Assembly (NCBI GenBank): GCA_016179875.1
Contig: JACPCH010000119.1
Span: forward strand, 1 to 43,292
Length of the DNA: 43,292 nt
Direction: 5' to 3'
Source of the DNA: Candidatus Rokuibacteriota bacterium
GTDB taxonomy: Bacteria > Methylomirabilota > Methylomirabilia > Rokubacteriales > CSP1-6
Shown: positions 10,765-19,633 of the stretch, one piece after another
Layout of the letters: every line of letters begins with the position of its first letter
Position numbering within the stretch: the stretch's first letter is position 1
Translations under genes and position numbers: made by a program
Notes under the pieces: model-generated
The model's database searches: none
What the model saw: only the letters and a program-made list of their open reading frames with translations
Told to the model about the DNA's origin: nothing

Positions 10765-11585
10765 TGGCCCGCGACCGCGGCGCCTGGCTCGCCCACGCCA
10801 TCCTCGGGGCCGCCGTCGTCGTCCTGGCCTTCCCGCTCTACTACGCGTTCGTCATCAGCACCCAGACCCTCGGCGAGGTGACGAGCCTGCCGCCGAAGCT
10901 CCTGCCCTCGACGGCGCTCCTCGACAACTACGCCGAGGCCTGGGCCCGCGTGAAGATGGGCCGCCTGCTCCTGAACAGCGCGATCGTGGCGCTGGCGGTG
11001 GCCTTCGGGAAGATCTCCATCTCGCTGCTCTCGGCGTTCGCGATCGTGTACTTCAACTTTCGTGGCAAGCAGGTCGTCTTCTGGATGATCTTCGTCACGC
11101 TGATGCTGCCGGTGCCGGTGCGCATCGTGTCCACCTACCAGGTCATCAGCGTGCTGGGCTGGGTGGACACCTACTGGGGGCTCACGGTGCCGCTGATGGC
11201 CTCGGCGACCGGGACGTTCCTGTTCCGGCAGTTCTACCAGACGATCCCGGACTCGCTCGCCGAGGCGGCGCAGCTCGATGGCGCGGGCCCGATGCGGTTT
11301 CTCTGGTCCATCCTGCTGCCGCTGTCCAAGGCGAACATCGCCGCCCTCTTCGTCATCCTGTTCGTCTACGGCTGGAACGATTATCTCTGGCCGCTCATGG
11401 TCACCAACCGGCCCGAGATGCGCACGGCGGTCATCGGCATCGAGGCGCTCGTGCCGCGGACCTCGCAGCTGCCGGAGTGGAACGTCGCGATGGCGGCGGC
11501 GATGATGGTGCTGCTGCCGCCGGTGCTCGTCATCGTCGCGATGCAGCGCTGGTTCGTGAAGGGCCTGATCGAGACCGAGAAATGA
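10764..11585 (+). CDS. ugpE: sn-glycerol-3-phosphate ABC transporter permease
   Basis: Second permease of the G3P importer, 273 residues. It shows a first transmembrane segment near residue 15, the EAA loop [20 protein letters not shown], then [16 protein letters not shown]. The C-terminus [13 protein letters not shown] matches the usual end of UgpE. The ATG overlaps the last base of the ugpA stop. In E. coli the ATPase gene ugpC follows ugpE. Here the next gene is the phosphodiesterase, whose start overlaps the ugpE stop (ATGA), so no ATPase is encoded in this position. Confidence 0.93.
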   Translation: MARDRGAWLAHAILGAAVVVLAFPLYYAFVISTQTLGEVTSLPPKLLPSTALLDNYAEAWARVKMGRLLLNSAIVALAVAFGKISISLLSAFAIVYFNFRGKQVVFWMIFVTLMLPVPVRIVSTYQVISVLGWVDTYWGLTVPLMASATGTFLFRQFYQTIPDSLAEAAQLDGAGPMRFLWSILLPLSKANIAALFVILFVYGWNDYLWPLMVTNRPEMRTAVIGIEALVPRTSQLPEWNVAMAAAMMVLLPPVLVIVAMQRWFVKGLIETEK

Positions 11586-12409
11586 CCGGCGCGGCCTGGA
11601 CCGGCCTGCTCGTGCTCGCCCTCGCGCTCGCGATGACGGCCGGCCGCGCCGAGGGCGCCGGCCCGGCGGTGGCCGCCCACCGCGGCGGCGCGCTCCTCTG
11701 GCCGGAGAACAGCCTGCTCGCCTTCCGGAGCGCGCTCGCGCTCGGCGTCGACATGGTGGAGACCGACGTGCACCTGACCGCCGACGGCGAGCTGGTCCTG
11801 ATCCACGACCCGACGCTCGAGCGCACGACGACCGGGAGCGGCCCCGTGCGCTCCGCGCGGCTCGCCGACCTCCGGACGCTCCGGCTGAAGGGCGCCGACG
11901 GCGCGGCGACCCCGGAGCCCGTCCCGGCGCTCGGCGAGCTGCTCGACGCGCTCGCGCCCACGCGCGCCGGGCTCCTGCTCGAGATCAAGACGGGCTCCGA
12001 GGGCGCGCGCTACGAGGGGATCGAGGCGAAGGTGCTGGCGCTCCTGCGCGCCCGGGGGCTCGTCGCGCGGACGATCGTGATGGCGTTCGAGCCGGACACG
12101 CTCCGCCGGGTGCGCGAGCTCGCGCCGTCGGTCCGCACCGCGCTCCTGATCGGGCGCGGGCGCACCCAGCGCGACCGCGTCTGGCCGGCCGAGGCCGTCG
12201 AGCGCGCGCGCGAGGTCGGCGCGGGGCACCTCGGCATGAACCACCGGCTCCTCGACGCCGACGTCGTCGCGGCGGCGCGGCGCGCGGGGATCACGGTGGC
12301 CGCGTGGACGGTGAACGAGGAGGCGGACATCCGCCGCGTCGTCGCGCTCGGCGTGGACGTCGTCATCACCGACCGGCCGGACCTGGCGCGGCGCGTGCTC
12401 GACCGATGA
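11582..12409 (+). CDS. Glycerophosphodiester phosphodiesterase, probably exported
   Basis: Hydrolyses glycerophosphodiesters (deacylated phospholipid head groups) to sn-glycerol-3-phosphate and an alcohol. 275 residues with the GDPD catalytic set: H33-R34 in AAHRGG, E42-N43 in WPENS, E60 and D62 in VETDV, and H75 in [19 protein letters not shown] and AAWTVNEE are later family motifs. Residues 7-27 are hydrophobic and end in small residues, which looks like a signal peptide, so I infer periplasmic action like E. coli GlpQ, whereas E. coli UgpQ is cytoplasmic. By position it corresponds to ugpQ. It overlaps ugpE upstream and glpK downstream, both as ATGA. Confidence 0.92.
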   Translation: MTGAAWTGLLVLALALAMTAGRAEGAGPAVAAHRGGALLWPENSLLAFRSALALGVDMVETDVHLTADGELVLIHDPTLERTTTGSGPVRSARLADLRTLRLKGADGAATPEPVPALGELLDALAPTRAGLLLEIKTGSEGARYEGIEAKVLALLRARGLVARTIVMAFEPDTLRRVRELAPSVRTALLIGRGRTQRDRVWPAEAVERAREVGAGHLGMNHRLLDADVVAAARRAGITVAAWTVNEEADIRRVVALGVDVVITDRPDLARRVLDR

Positions 12410-13911
12410 CGGCGCGCCGCCACGTCCTGGCGCTGGACCAGGGCACGACCGGCTCGACGGCGCTCGTCCTCGACGCCGACGGACGCGTCGTCGGGCGCGG
12501 CTACGCCGAGCTGCCGCAGTACTTCCCGCGGCCCGGGTGGGTCGAGCACGACCCCGAGGAGATCTGGGCGACCGTCGAGCAGGCCGCCCGGGCGGCGCTC
12601 GCCGCCGCGAAGGTGCCGGGCGCCGGCGTGGCCGCGGTCGGGATCACCAACCAGCGCGAGACCACGATCGTGTGGGAGCGCGCGACGGGCGTGCCGATCC
12701 ACCGCGCGATCGTCTGGCAGTGCCGGCGGACGGCGCCGGCCTGCGACCGGCTCCGGGCGCAGGGCGTCGAGCCGCTCGTGCGCGCCCGGACGGGGCTGGT
12801 CCTCGACGCCTACTTCTCCGGCACGAAGATCGGCTGGCTCCTCGACGCGGTGCCCGGCGCCCGCGCGCGCGCCGAGCGGGGGGAGCTGGCGTTCGGCACC
12901 GTGGACGCGTGGCTCCTCTGGAAGCTCACCGGCGGGCGCGTGCACGCCACCGACGCGTCGAACGCCTCGCGCACGCTCCTCCTCGACCTCGCGACGGGGG
13001 ACTGGGACGAGGAGCTGCTGGAGCTCTTCGGCGTCCCGCGCGCCGTCCTGCCCGCCGTCGTGGCCTCGTCCGGCGTCGCCGGCGAGACCGCCGGCCCCGG
13101 CTGGCTCCCGCGCGGCGTGCCGGTGGCGGGCCTCGCGGGCGACCAGCAGGCGGCGCTCTTCGGCCAGGCGTGCCACGCGCCGGGCCTCGCCAAGAACACG
13201 TACGGTACCGGCTGCTTCCTGCTCCTCAACACGGGCCCGGCGCGCGTCGCCTCGGCGCGCGGGCTCCTCACGACGATCGCGTGGCGGAGGGGCGGGGAGA
13301 CGACGTATGCTCTCGAGGGCGGCGTGTTCATCGCGGGCGCGGCGCTCCAGTGGCTGCGCGACGGGCTCGAGATCCTGAGATCGGCCGCGGAGAGCGAGGC
13401 GCTGGCGCGCTCGGTGTCCGACACCGGGGGCGTCTACTTCGTCCCGGCGTTCGTCGGTCTCGGCGCCCCCCACTGGGACATGTACGCGCGGGGCACGATC
13501 GTGGGGCTGACGCGCGGGACCACCCGGGCCCACCTGGCGCGCGCGGCGCTCGAGGCGATCGCGTTCCAGAGTCGTGACGTGCTGGAGGCGATGGTGGCCG
13601 ACGCCGGGCTCGCGCTCGCCGAGCTGCGGGTGGACGGCGGGGCCGCCGCGAACGACTTTCTGTGCCAGTTCCAGGCCGACGTCCTGGACGTGGCGGTGCT
13701 GCGGCCGGCGGTGATCGAGACGACGGCGCTCGGGGCCGGCTACCTGGCGGGCCTCGGCGCCGGCCTGTGGCGGTCGCTCGACGAGGTCGCGCGGCGCTGG
13801 ACGGTCGCGCGGCGCTTCACGCCGGCGATGCCGGCGGGCGAGCGCGCGGAGCGCTACGGTGGCTGGTGCCGCGCCGTGGAGCGGGCGAAATCCTGGGCCA
13901 CGGATCACTGA
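12406..13911 (+). CDS. glpK: Glycerol kinase
   Basis: FGGY-family kinase that phosphorylates glycerol to sn-glycerol-3-phosphate with ATP in the cytoplasm. 501 residues, the standard length. The N-terminal phosphate-binding loop is [41 protein letters not shown] and IVWQCRRTA follow (usually IVWQDRRT). [37 protein letters not shown] and [18 protein letters not shown] are typical GlpK segments. The ATG start overlaps the phosphodiesterase stop. No glpF facilitator is present nearby, so glycerol entry must be passive or encoded elsewhere. Confidence 0.96.
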   Translation: MTARRHVLALDQGTTGSTALVLDADGRVVGRGYAELPQYFPRPGWVEHDPEEIWATVEQAARAALAAAKVPGAGVAAVGITNQRETTIVWERATGVPIHRAIVWQCRRTAPACDRLRAQGVEPLVRARTGLVLDAYFSGTKIGWLLDAVPGARARAERGELAFGTVDAWLLWKLTGGRVHATDASNASRTLLLDLATGDWDEELLELFGVPRAVLPAVVASSGVAGETAGPGWLPRGVPVAGLAGDQQAALFGQACHAPGLAKNTYGTGCFLLLNTGPARVASARGLLTTIAWRRGGETTYALEGGVFIAGAALQWLRDGLEILRSAAESEALARSVSDTGGVYFVPAFVGLGAPHWDMYARGTIVGLTRGTTRAHLARAALEAIAFQSRDVLEAMVADAGLALAELRVDGGAAANDFLCQFQADVLDVAVLRPAVIETTALGAGYLAGLGAGLWRSLDEVARRWTVARRFTPAMPAGERAERYGGWCRAVERAKSWATDH

Positions 13912-13931
13912 GCGAACGAAGGAGACCGACG

Positions 13932-15044
13932 ATGAGACGACTCACGATGCTGGGACTCGCAATGCTGCTGGCGCTCGGCCTGGCCGGCCCCGCGGCCGCC
14001 CAGGCCCCGATCGAGGGCGAGCTGGCGCTGATCACGCCCGTGTCGAAGTTCATCCACGACGCGGCGCTCAAGGCCTTCGCCGCGTACGCGAAGGAGAGGT
14101 GGGGCGTCACCCTGAAGGTGAGCGCGATCCCGGCCGGCACGCCCGTCGCCTACGGGCGCATCGTCGAGTGGAAGGGCCGGCCCGAGGTGGACATCTTCTG
14201 GGGCGGCGAGTCGGCGCTGTTCGAGAAGCTCACCGACCAGAAGCTGCTGCAGAAGGTGGAGATCTCGAAGGAGGCGTGGGACTCGATCCCGGCCTCGATC
14301 GGCCGGCCGAAGCCCATCCCGCTGAAGGACAAGCAGGGCTTCTGGGTCGGCACGGCGCTCGAGCCCTACGGCCTCGTCTACCACCCGAAGAAGATCCAGC
14401 GGCTCGGCATCCCCGAGCCGAAGGAGTGGGAGGACCTGCTGCACCCGAAGCTCCGGGGCGAGGTGGCCCAGTGCGCGCCGACGCGCTCGTCGTCGTCGAA
14501 CGCGACGTACGAGGTGATCCTCTCGATGCACGGCGAGGACAAGGGCTGGGACTGGCTCAAGAAGCTCGCGGCCAACACCGGCCACTTCACCGCGCGGAGC
14601 CGTGACGTGCCGACGGTCGTCGCCAAGGGCGAGTACTCGGCCGGGTTCGCGGTGCCGTCGTACATGGCGTTCGAGGAGAAGCTCGCCGGCTTCGACATCA
14701 AGTTCGTGGCGCCGAAGAACGCCTTCGTGACGCCCGAGCCGATGGCGATCCTGGCCGGCGCGCGCAACCCGAGGGCGGCGCGCGCCTTCATCGAGTTCCT
14801 GCTGACCGAGCGCGGCCAGCGCGTCTTCATGGAGCGCGGGCTCTTCCCGATCACGCCGAAGTACAAGGTCCAGGGCCCGCCCGGCTCGACCGCCGAGATG
14901 GCCGTCGAGTTCACCGGCGGCGTGCGCTCGTACTTCGAGCGCGAGGTCTCCAACGTCTACGATGAGGCGGTGGCCGCCAAACGCTCCGACGAGCTGAAGA
15001 AGAAGTACCGGTCGGACATCGAGGCGACCTGGAAGAAGCCGTAG
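13932..15044 (+). CDS. ABC transporter substrate-binding protein, iron(III)/polyamine type
   Basis: Periplasmic binding protein of 370 residues with a clear signal peptide (RRLTMLGLAMLLALGLAGPAAAQA). The fold family is that of FbpA/AfuA, thiamine and phosphoglycerate receptors. Segments are LALITPVSKFIHDAALKAF, PEVDIFWGGESALFEKL, EPYGLVYHPKKI, WEDLLHPKLRGEVA, and a C-terminal AARAFIEFLLTERGQRVF. I cannot see the paired tyrosines that bind iron in FbpA, so the ligand is open: Fe(III), a phosphorylated small molecule and a polyamine are all possible. ATG at 13932 has AAGGAGA at 13919-13925. It precedes its ATPase and fused permease. Confidence 0.85.
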   Translation: MRRLTMLGLAMLLALGLAGPAAAQAPIEGELALITPVSKFIHDAALKAFAAYAKERWGVTLKVSAIPAGTPVAYGRIVEWKGRPEVDIFWGGESALFEKLTDQKLLQKVEISKEAWDSIPASIGRPKPIPLKDKQGFWVGTALEPYGLVYHPKKIQRLGIPEPKEWEDLLHPKLRGEVAQCAPTRSSSSNATYEVILSMHGEDKGWDWLKKLAANTGHFTARSRDVPTVVAKGEYSAGFAVPSYMAFEEKLAGFDIKFVAPKNAFVTPEPMAILAGARNPRAARAFIEFLLTERGQRVFMERGLFPITPKYKVQGPPGSTAEMAVEFTGGVRSYFEREVSNVYDEAVAAKRSDELKKKYRSDIEATWKKP

Positions 15045-15052
15045 CCGCGCCG

Positions 15053-16114
15053 GTGAGGATCTCGATCCGCCAGGCGCGCAAGGCCTTCGGCAGCGTCACC
15101 GCGGTGGACCGCGTGAGCCTCGAGATCGGCGACGGCGAGCTGTTCACGCTGCTCGGGCCCTCGGGGTGCGGCAAGACGACGCTGCTCCGCCTCCTCGCGG
15201 GCTTCTCCGCCCTCGACGGCGGGGAGATCCGGTTCGGCGACCGCCGGGTGGACGCGCTCCCGCCCTACGCGCGCAACATCGGCATGGTGTTCCAGAACTA
15301 CGCGCTCTGGCCGCACATGACCGTGCGCGGCAACATCACCTACGGCCTCAAGCTCCGCCGGCTCGACGCGGCCACGATCGCGCGGCGGCTGGCCGACGGC
15401 CTGCGCCAGGTGAACCTCGCCGGCCTCGAGGACCGCTACCCCGGCCAGCTCTCGGGCGGCCAGCAGCAGCGGGTCGCCCTGGCGCGGGCGCTCGTGCTCA
15501 ACCCCGACATCCTCCTGCTCGACGAGCCGCTCTCGAACCTCGACGCGAAGATCCGCGTGCAGGTGCGCGCGGAGATCCGCCGGCTCCAGCAGGCCCTCGG
15601 GATCACCACGGTCTACGTCACGCACGACCAGGAGGAGGCGCTCTCGCTCTCCGACCGGGTCGCCGTCATGCGCGACGGCCAGGTCCAGCAGGTCGCCGCG
15701 CCGAAGGCGCTCTACGAGCGGCCCGCCACCCGCTTCGTCGCCGACTTCGTGGGGACGAACAACTTCCTCCCCGGCGTGTGCCGGTCCGTCGCCGGCGGAT
15801 CGGTCGAGGTCGACACCGCCGTCGGCACCGTGCGCGGCTGCCCGAGCCCCGCCGCGACGCCCGGCGCCCGCTGCGTGCTGGCGGTGCGCCCCGAGAACAT
15901 CGCGCTCGGCGCCGGGCCCGAGAACACCCTCGAGGGGCGCGTGGCCCTCGCCGCCTACCTCGGGAACACGCTGCGCTACGACGTCGAGGTGCGGGACGGC
16001 GTCGTGCTCAAGGTGGACGTGGGCGACCCCTGGCACCACGAGGTCCTGCCCCCGGGCGCGCCGGTGCGGGTGACGTTCCCGGCCTCCGCCGCGCTCACGC
16101 TCCCCGATGAGTGA
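15053..16114 (+). CDS. ABC transporter ATP-binding protein (FbpC/PotA-like)
   Basis: Cytoplasmic ATPase subunit of an importer, 353 residues. Walker A GPSGCGKTT is at 35-43, the Q-loop region is NIGMVFQNYALWPHMTV, the signature is LSGGQQQRVALARAL, Walker B is ILLLDEPLSNLD and the switch histidine is in VTHDQEEA. The C-terminal third (FVGTNNFLPG, VRPENIALG, YLGNTLRYDVEV) is a TOBE-like regulatory domain as in FbpC, PotA and CysA. The GTG start lies nine bases after the binding protein. Its last eight bases overlap the permease start. Besides its own permease it could also serve the ugp permeases, which lack an ATPase gene, but this is conjecture. Confidence 0.92.
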   Translation: MRISIRQARKAFGSVTAVDRVSLEIGDGELFTLLGPSGCGKTTLLRLLAGFSALDGGEIRFGDRRVDALPPYARNIGMVFQNYALWPHMTVRGNITYGLKLRRLDAATIARRLADGLRQVNLAGLEDRYPGQLSGGQQQRVALARALVLNPDILLLDEPLSNLDAKIRVQVRAEIRRLQQALGITTVYVTHDQEEALSLSDRVAVMRDGQVQQVAAPKALYERPATRFVADFVGTNNFLPGVCRSVAGGSVEVDTAVGTVRGCPSPAATPGARCVLAVRPENIALGAGPENTLEGRVALAAYLGNTLRYDVEVRDGVVLKVDVGDPWHHEVLPPGAPVRVTFPASAALTLPDE

Positions 16115-17822
16115 GGGCGGCGTCGCGGCCGAGGCGCCGGGGCTCGCCCGCGCGCGGGGCGCGCGGGTCGTGCCCGCGCTCGGCGTCGGCGCGATCTGGC
16201 TGTTCCTGCTGGTGTTCCTCGTCTATCCGCTGCTGCGCATCTTCTACGACGCCTTCAGCGACGAGGCCGGGCGGCTCACGCTGGCGAACTTCGCCGAGTT
16301 CGCCGGCGACCGCTTCTACCTGCGCTCGCTCTGGAACTCGATCCTGCTCGGCGCCGGCACCGTCGCCGCGGCGTCCGGGCTGGGCTTCGCGATCGCGTTC
16401 CTGCTCGTGCGCTACGACTTCCGGGGCCGGAGCCTCTTCAGCTACCTCACGCTGATCCCGATCATCTCGCCGCCGCTCGTCGGCGTGCTCGGGTTCACGT
16501 TCATCCTGGGGCGCGCGGGCACCGTGAACGTCCTGCTCGAGGACTGGTTCGGGCTCGCCCGGCCCGTGAACTTCGTCTACGGCCTGCACGGCGTGCTGCT
16601 GGTCGAGGCGCTCCACCTCTTCCCGATGATCACGCTCAACGTCGTGGACGCCCTCGGCAAGATCGACCCGGCGCTCGAGGAGGCCGCCGAGAGCGTGGGC
16701 GCCCGCGGCTGGCGGAAGCTCCGGACCATCACGCTGCCGCTCACGACGCCCGGCTACGTCGCCGGGGCGCTCCTGGTGTTCATCTGGACGTTCTCCGACT
16801 TCGCCACCCCGCTCGTGCTCGGCGTCCACGACCTGCTGGCCCCCCAGGCGTACCTCAACATCGTCCAGTTCGTGGACCGGCGCCTGTTCCGGATGGGGAT
16901 CGTGATCTCGGCGCTGATGGTGGCACTGGCGGTCGTCTTCCTGGTCGCCGCGCGCCAGTACGTGGCCATCAAGGACTACTCGTCGCTGACCTACTCGAGG
17001 ATCGCGCGCCGGCGGCTGGGCCCCCTCGGGCAGGCGGGGGCGATCGCGTTCCTCTCGCTCGTGCTGCTGCTCTCGTTCATCCCGTACCTCGGCGTGTTCC
17101 TCGCCTCGGTGGGCAAGGGCTGGTCGCTGACGCCGTTCCCGGTGCGGTACACGCTCCAGTACTTCGAGCGGGTCATCGTCGAGACGCCGAAGTACGTCGT
17201 GAACAGCTTCCTCTACGCGGGGCTGGCGGTGCTCCTGTGCATCGTGGTCGGCGTGCCGATCGCCTGGATCCTCGCCCGCACGCGGGTGCCGGGGCGCGAC
17301 ACGCTCGACGGCCTCAACACGCTCATCCTCGCCGTCCCCGGCACCGCGATCGGCATCGCCTACGTGCGCGCGTTCCACGTGCCGATCCCGGGGTTCGAGC
17401 GGGGGCTCACGAGCCTCTGGATCATCCTGCCGCTCGTGCTGGCGATCCGGCGCCTGCCGTACACGGTCCGCGGCTCGTACGCGTCGCTGCTCCTCGTGCA
17501 CCGCTCCATGGAGGAGGCGGCGGCGAGCGTCGGCGCCAGCGGCCCGCGCTCCTTCCGGGACGTCACGCTGCCCCTCATCTGGCGCGGCGTGCTGGTCGGC
17601 TCGCTCTTCTCGTTCATGACCTCGCTCCAGGAGGCTTCGGCGGTGCTGTTCCTCTCGCTCGGCGGCTGGGAGACGATCACCGTCGGCATCTTCTCCTTCT
17701 ACATCGCGGGCAGCGCGAACGAGGCCGCGGCGCTCGGCGTGATCCTCATCGTCGTGGCCGCGGTGAGCGTCGCCGTCATCAACCGGGTCGCCGGCGCGCG
17801 CATGGGCGGCATGTTCGGGTAG
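16107..17822 (+). CDS. Fused double-domain ABC transporter permease (FbpB-like)
   Basis: Inner-membrane permease of 571 residues with two successive binding-protein-dependent transport domains. Each half has its own coupling loop: EEAAESVGARGWRKLRTITL near 191-210 and EEAAASVGASGPRSFRDVTL near 470-489. This fused arrangement is typical of FbpB/AfuB iron permeases and related importers. About twelve transmembrane segments are visible. ATG at 16107 overlaps the ATPase gene by eight bases. It ends the three-gene transporter operon. No terminator hairpin is visible in the 77 bases that follow. Confidence 0.92.
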   Translation: MSEGGVAAEAPGLARARGARVVPALGVGAIWLFLLVFLVYPLLRIFYDAFSDEAGRLTLANFAEFAGDRFYLRSLWNSILLGAGTVAAASGLGFAIAFLLVRYDFRGRSLFSYLTLIPIISPPLVGVLGFTFILGRAGTVNVLLEDWFGLARPVNFVYGLHGVLLVEALHLFPMITLNVVDALGKIDPALEEAAESVGARGWRKLRTITLPLTTPGYVAGALLVFIWTFSDFATPLVLGVHDLLAPQAYLNIVQFVDRRLFRMGIVISALMVALAVVFLVAARQYVAIKDYSSLTYSRIARRRLGPLGQAGAIAFLSLVLLLSFIPYLGVFLASVGKGWSLTPFPVRYTLQYFERVIVETPKYVVNSFLYAGLAVLLCIVVGVPIAWILARTRVPGRDTLDGLNTLILAVPGTAIGIAYVRAFHVPIPGFERGLTSLWIILPLVLAIRRLPYTVRGSYASLLLVHRSMEEAAASVGASGPRSFRDVTLPLIWRGVLVGSLFSFMTSLQEASAVLFLSLGGWETITVGIFSFYIAGSANEAAALGVILIVVAAVSVAVINRVAGARMGGMFG

Positions 17823-17860
17823 GTTCTGAAACACGCGACAAATCAGCCAGTTCCATGCGC

Positions 17861-17889
17861 TTGTGCCCCCGGGAGCGATATGCTAGTGT
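17861..17889 (+). promoter_or_regulatory. Possible promoter of the ATP synthase F0 operon
   Basis: TTGTGC (17861-17866), a 17-base spacer and TAGTGT (17884-17889), the latter preceded by TGC to give an extended -10 (TGCTAGTGT, 17881-17889). TATGCT at 17879-17884 is an alternative -10. Either choice puts the start of transcription only a few bases before the atpI ATG at 17900. Confidence 0.4.
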
Positions 17890-17899
17890 CCTTGTTCAC

Positions 17900-18136
17900 A
17901 TGGCGCCATCCGGGGAGAAGGGCACCTGGAAAGCGCTCGGTGAGCTGTCCTCGATCGGCATGGCGCTGGTCGTCGCCACCGTCATCGGGCTGGGCGGCGG
18001 CTACTACCTGGATCGGTGGCTCGGCACGATGCCCTGGCTGACGCTGATCGGCCTCGGGCTCGGGATCGCCGCGGGATTCGTGAACCTCTTTCGATCGGTC
18101 AAGCGCGCGGAGCGGGACTTCGATGACCCCAGCTGA
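17900..18136 (+). CDS. atpI: AtpI-type ATP synthase assembly/accessory protein
   Basis: Small membrane protein of 78 residues of the AtpI (F0F1-ATPase subunit 1) family, thought to help c-ring assembly or Mg2+ handling. It has the family pattern: a short soluble start, then SSIGMALVVATVIGLGGGYYLDRWLGTMP (first helix plus the YYLDRW motif), then a second helix and FVNLFRSVKRAERDFDD. I chose ATG at 17900 because the preceding 15 codons from an in-frame ATG at 17855 (MRLCPRERYASVLVH) do not resemble the family and overlap the likely promoter. No Shine-Dalgarno is visible. The 3' end overlaps the next gene by 14 bases. Confidence 0.85.
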   Translation: MAPSGEKGTWKALGELSSIGMALVVATVIGLGGGYYLDRWLGTMPWLTLIGLGLGIAAGFVNLFRSVKRAERDFDDPS

Positions 18137-18473
18137 GCTCGTGACGCGGGTGACGCGCGAGACGTGCGCGGCGGCGGCCCTCCTGGCCGCGCCCGCCGCG
18201 TGGCTCGGCGGCCCCGCGGGGGCGGCCGGCGTCGTCGCCGGCGGCGCGCTCGCGGTCGTGAACTTCCGCTGGCTCGCGGCGCGCGCCGCGGCGGCCACGG
18301 GCGGCCGCGGGTGGGCCGCGACGGCCGGGCTCCGCTTCCTCGCGGCGGCTTCGGCGGGCGCGGCGCTCTTGGCGACGGGCTGGGCCCACCCGGTGGCGCT
18401 GCTGGCCGGCTTCACGGTCCTGCCGTGCGCGGTCATCCGTCTCGGGCTCTCCGACGCCCGGAAGGAGGGCTAG
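18123..18473 (+). CDS. Small membrane protein, ATP synthase subunit I-like
   Basis: 116-residue hydrophobic protein with about four transmembrane segments, lying between atpI and atpB. Size, membrane layout (helix near 18-50, FRWLAARA, a second pair near 72-105) and position match the ATP-synt_I family, which often accompanies AtpI as a second accessory protein. Sequence identity within that family is low, so assignment rests mostly on context. The ATG start overlaps the atpI 3' end by 14 bases, suggesting coupling. The next gene, atpB, starts four bases after the stop. Confidence 0.7.
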   Translation: MTPAELVTRVTRETCAAAALLAAPAAWLGGPAGAAGVVAGGALAVVNFRWLAARAAAATGGRGWAATAGLRFLAAASAGAALLATGWAHPVALLAGFTVLPCAVIRLGLSDARKEG

Positions 18474-18477
18474 CCCG

Positions 18478-19245
18478 GTGGGCGCCGTCGAGCACCCGCC
18501 GATCTTCCGCCTGCCGGGCATCCCCGACCACGTGACGTACACGTGGCTCGTGATGGTGATCCTGGCCGGCGTCGCCTTCGCGGCCTCGCGCAACATCCAG
18601 CTCGTGCCGCGCGGCGTCCAGAACGTCCTGGAGGTCGTGCTCGAGCAGTTCGTGGGGATGATCGACGACGTCATGGGGCGCGAGGGGCGCCGCTACCTGC
18701 CCCTGATCGCGACGCTCGGCCTGTTCATCCTGACCGGGAATCTCATCGGGCTGGTGCCCGGGCTGGCGGGACCGACCGCCAACCTCAATACGACCGCCGC
18801 CTGCGCGCTCGTCGTGTTCGTCGCCTACCACTGGATCGGGGTGCGGAAGCAGGGGGCGCTCACGTACCTCAAGCATTTCACGGGGCCGGTGCCGCTCTGG
18901 CTGAAGCCGATGATGTTCGTGATCGAGATCATCAGCCACCTGGCCCGGCCCCTGTCGTTGACGCTTCGGCTCTTCGGCAACATGGTCGGCGGGCACATCC
19001 TCCTGGCGGTCATCTTTCTCCTGATGGGCCTGGACGGCCTGATCGGCTGGGCGCTGTCGGGCAGCCTGGCCGGCGCCGTCGTCGGCGGGATCGGCGGAGC
19101 GGTCACGATCGTCTTCACGGTGGGCTTTCTCTATCCCTTGAAGATCCTGGTGTCGTTCCTCCAGGCGTTCATCTTCGTGATGCTGACGATGCTGTACATC
19201 TCGGGGGCGATCGAAGAGGCCGAGCACCACGCGGACCATCACTAG
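18478..19245 (+). CDS. atpB: ATP synthase F0 subunit a
   Basis: Stator channel subunit of F-type ATP synthase, 255 residues, forming the proton half-channels beside the c-ring. [17 protein letters not shown] contains the essential arginine (about R164), and [20 protein letters not shown] is the last conserved helix pair. [14 protein letters not shown] and the preceding [12 protein letters not shown] are also typical. The start is GTG at 18478, with a weak leader. subunit c follows 28 bases after the stop. Genes for b, delta, alpha, gamma, beta and epsilon do not follow. Confidence 0.95.
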   Translation: MGAVEHPPIFRLPGIPDHVTYTWLVMVILAGVAFAASRNIQLVPRGVQNVLEVVLEQFVGMIDDVMGREGRRYLPLIATLGLFILTGNLIGLVPGLAGPTANLNTTAACALVVFVAYHWIGVRKQGALTYLKHFTGPVPLWLKPMMFVIEIISHLARPLSLTLRLFGNMVGGHILLAVIFLLMGLDGLIGWALSGSLAGAVVGGIGGAVTIVFTVGFLYPLKILVSFLQAFIFVMLTMLYISGAIEEAEHHADHH

Positions 19246-19273
19246 CAGACCACACGTACAGAGGAGGGCGGTC

Positions 19274-19606
19274 GTGCGACGTTCACTGACGCTCACGAGT
19301 CTTCTGGTTGTCGCGTTCCCGGGCCTCGCGCTCGCGGCCGAGGGGGCCCCGGCCGGCGGCGGCTGGATCGGTCCATTCGCCGTCCTGGCCGCCGGCATCG
19401 GCATGGCGATCGCGGCCGGTCTGTGCGGGCTGGGCCAGGGCCGGGCGGTGGCGTCGGCCGTCGACGCGATGGCCCGGCAGCCCGGGGCGGCCGCGCGGAT
19501 CCAGACCGCGATGATCATCGGACTGGCGCTGATCGAGTCGCTCGCGATCTACACGCTGGTCATCGCGCTGATCCTGCTGTTCGTGAAGGGCATCCAGTTC
19601 TCGTGA
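19274..19606 (+). CDS. atpE: ATP synthase F0 subunit c with signal-like N-terminus
   Basis: Rotor ring subunit, 110 residues. The usual two-helix hairpin (about 80 residues) is preceded by a basic, hydrophobic stretch ending LALAAEG, which looks like a cleavable or inserted leader. Helix 1 ends [13 protein letters not shown], the polar loop is ARQP, and helix 2 holds the ion-binding glutamate E88 in [14 protein letters not shown]55, E88, S89 and Y93 align with Q32, E65, S66 and Y70 of the sodium-binding c subunit of Ilyobacter tartaricus, while T67 there is L90 here. The GTG start is supported by GAGGAGG at 19261-19267. Confidence 0.94.
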   Translation: MRRSLTLTSLLVVAFPGLALAAEGAPAGGGWIGPFAVLAAGIGMAIAAGLCGLGQGRAVASAVDAMARQPGAAARIQTAMIIGLALIESLAIYTLVIALILLFVKGIQFS

Positions 19607-19633
19607 TGTCCGTCATGTCGTAGACCGGCTGCG

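Noticed and set aside
17855-17899. Upstream ATG adding 15 residues to AtpI
   Set aside because: The added residues do not resemble AtpI, and the segment overlaps the likely promoter.
17823-17905. Possible Rex operator before atpI (TTGTTCACA and ACACGCGACAAA)
   Set aside because: Neither forms the TTGTG-N-CACAA type palindrome. The resemblance is to one half-site only.
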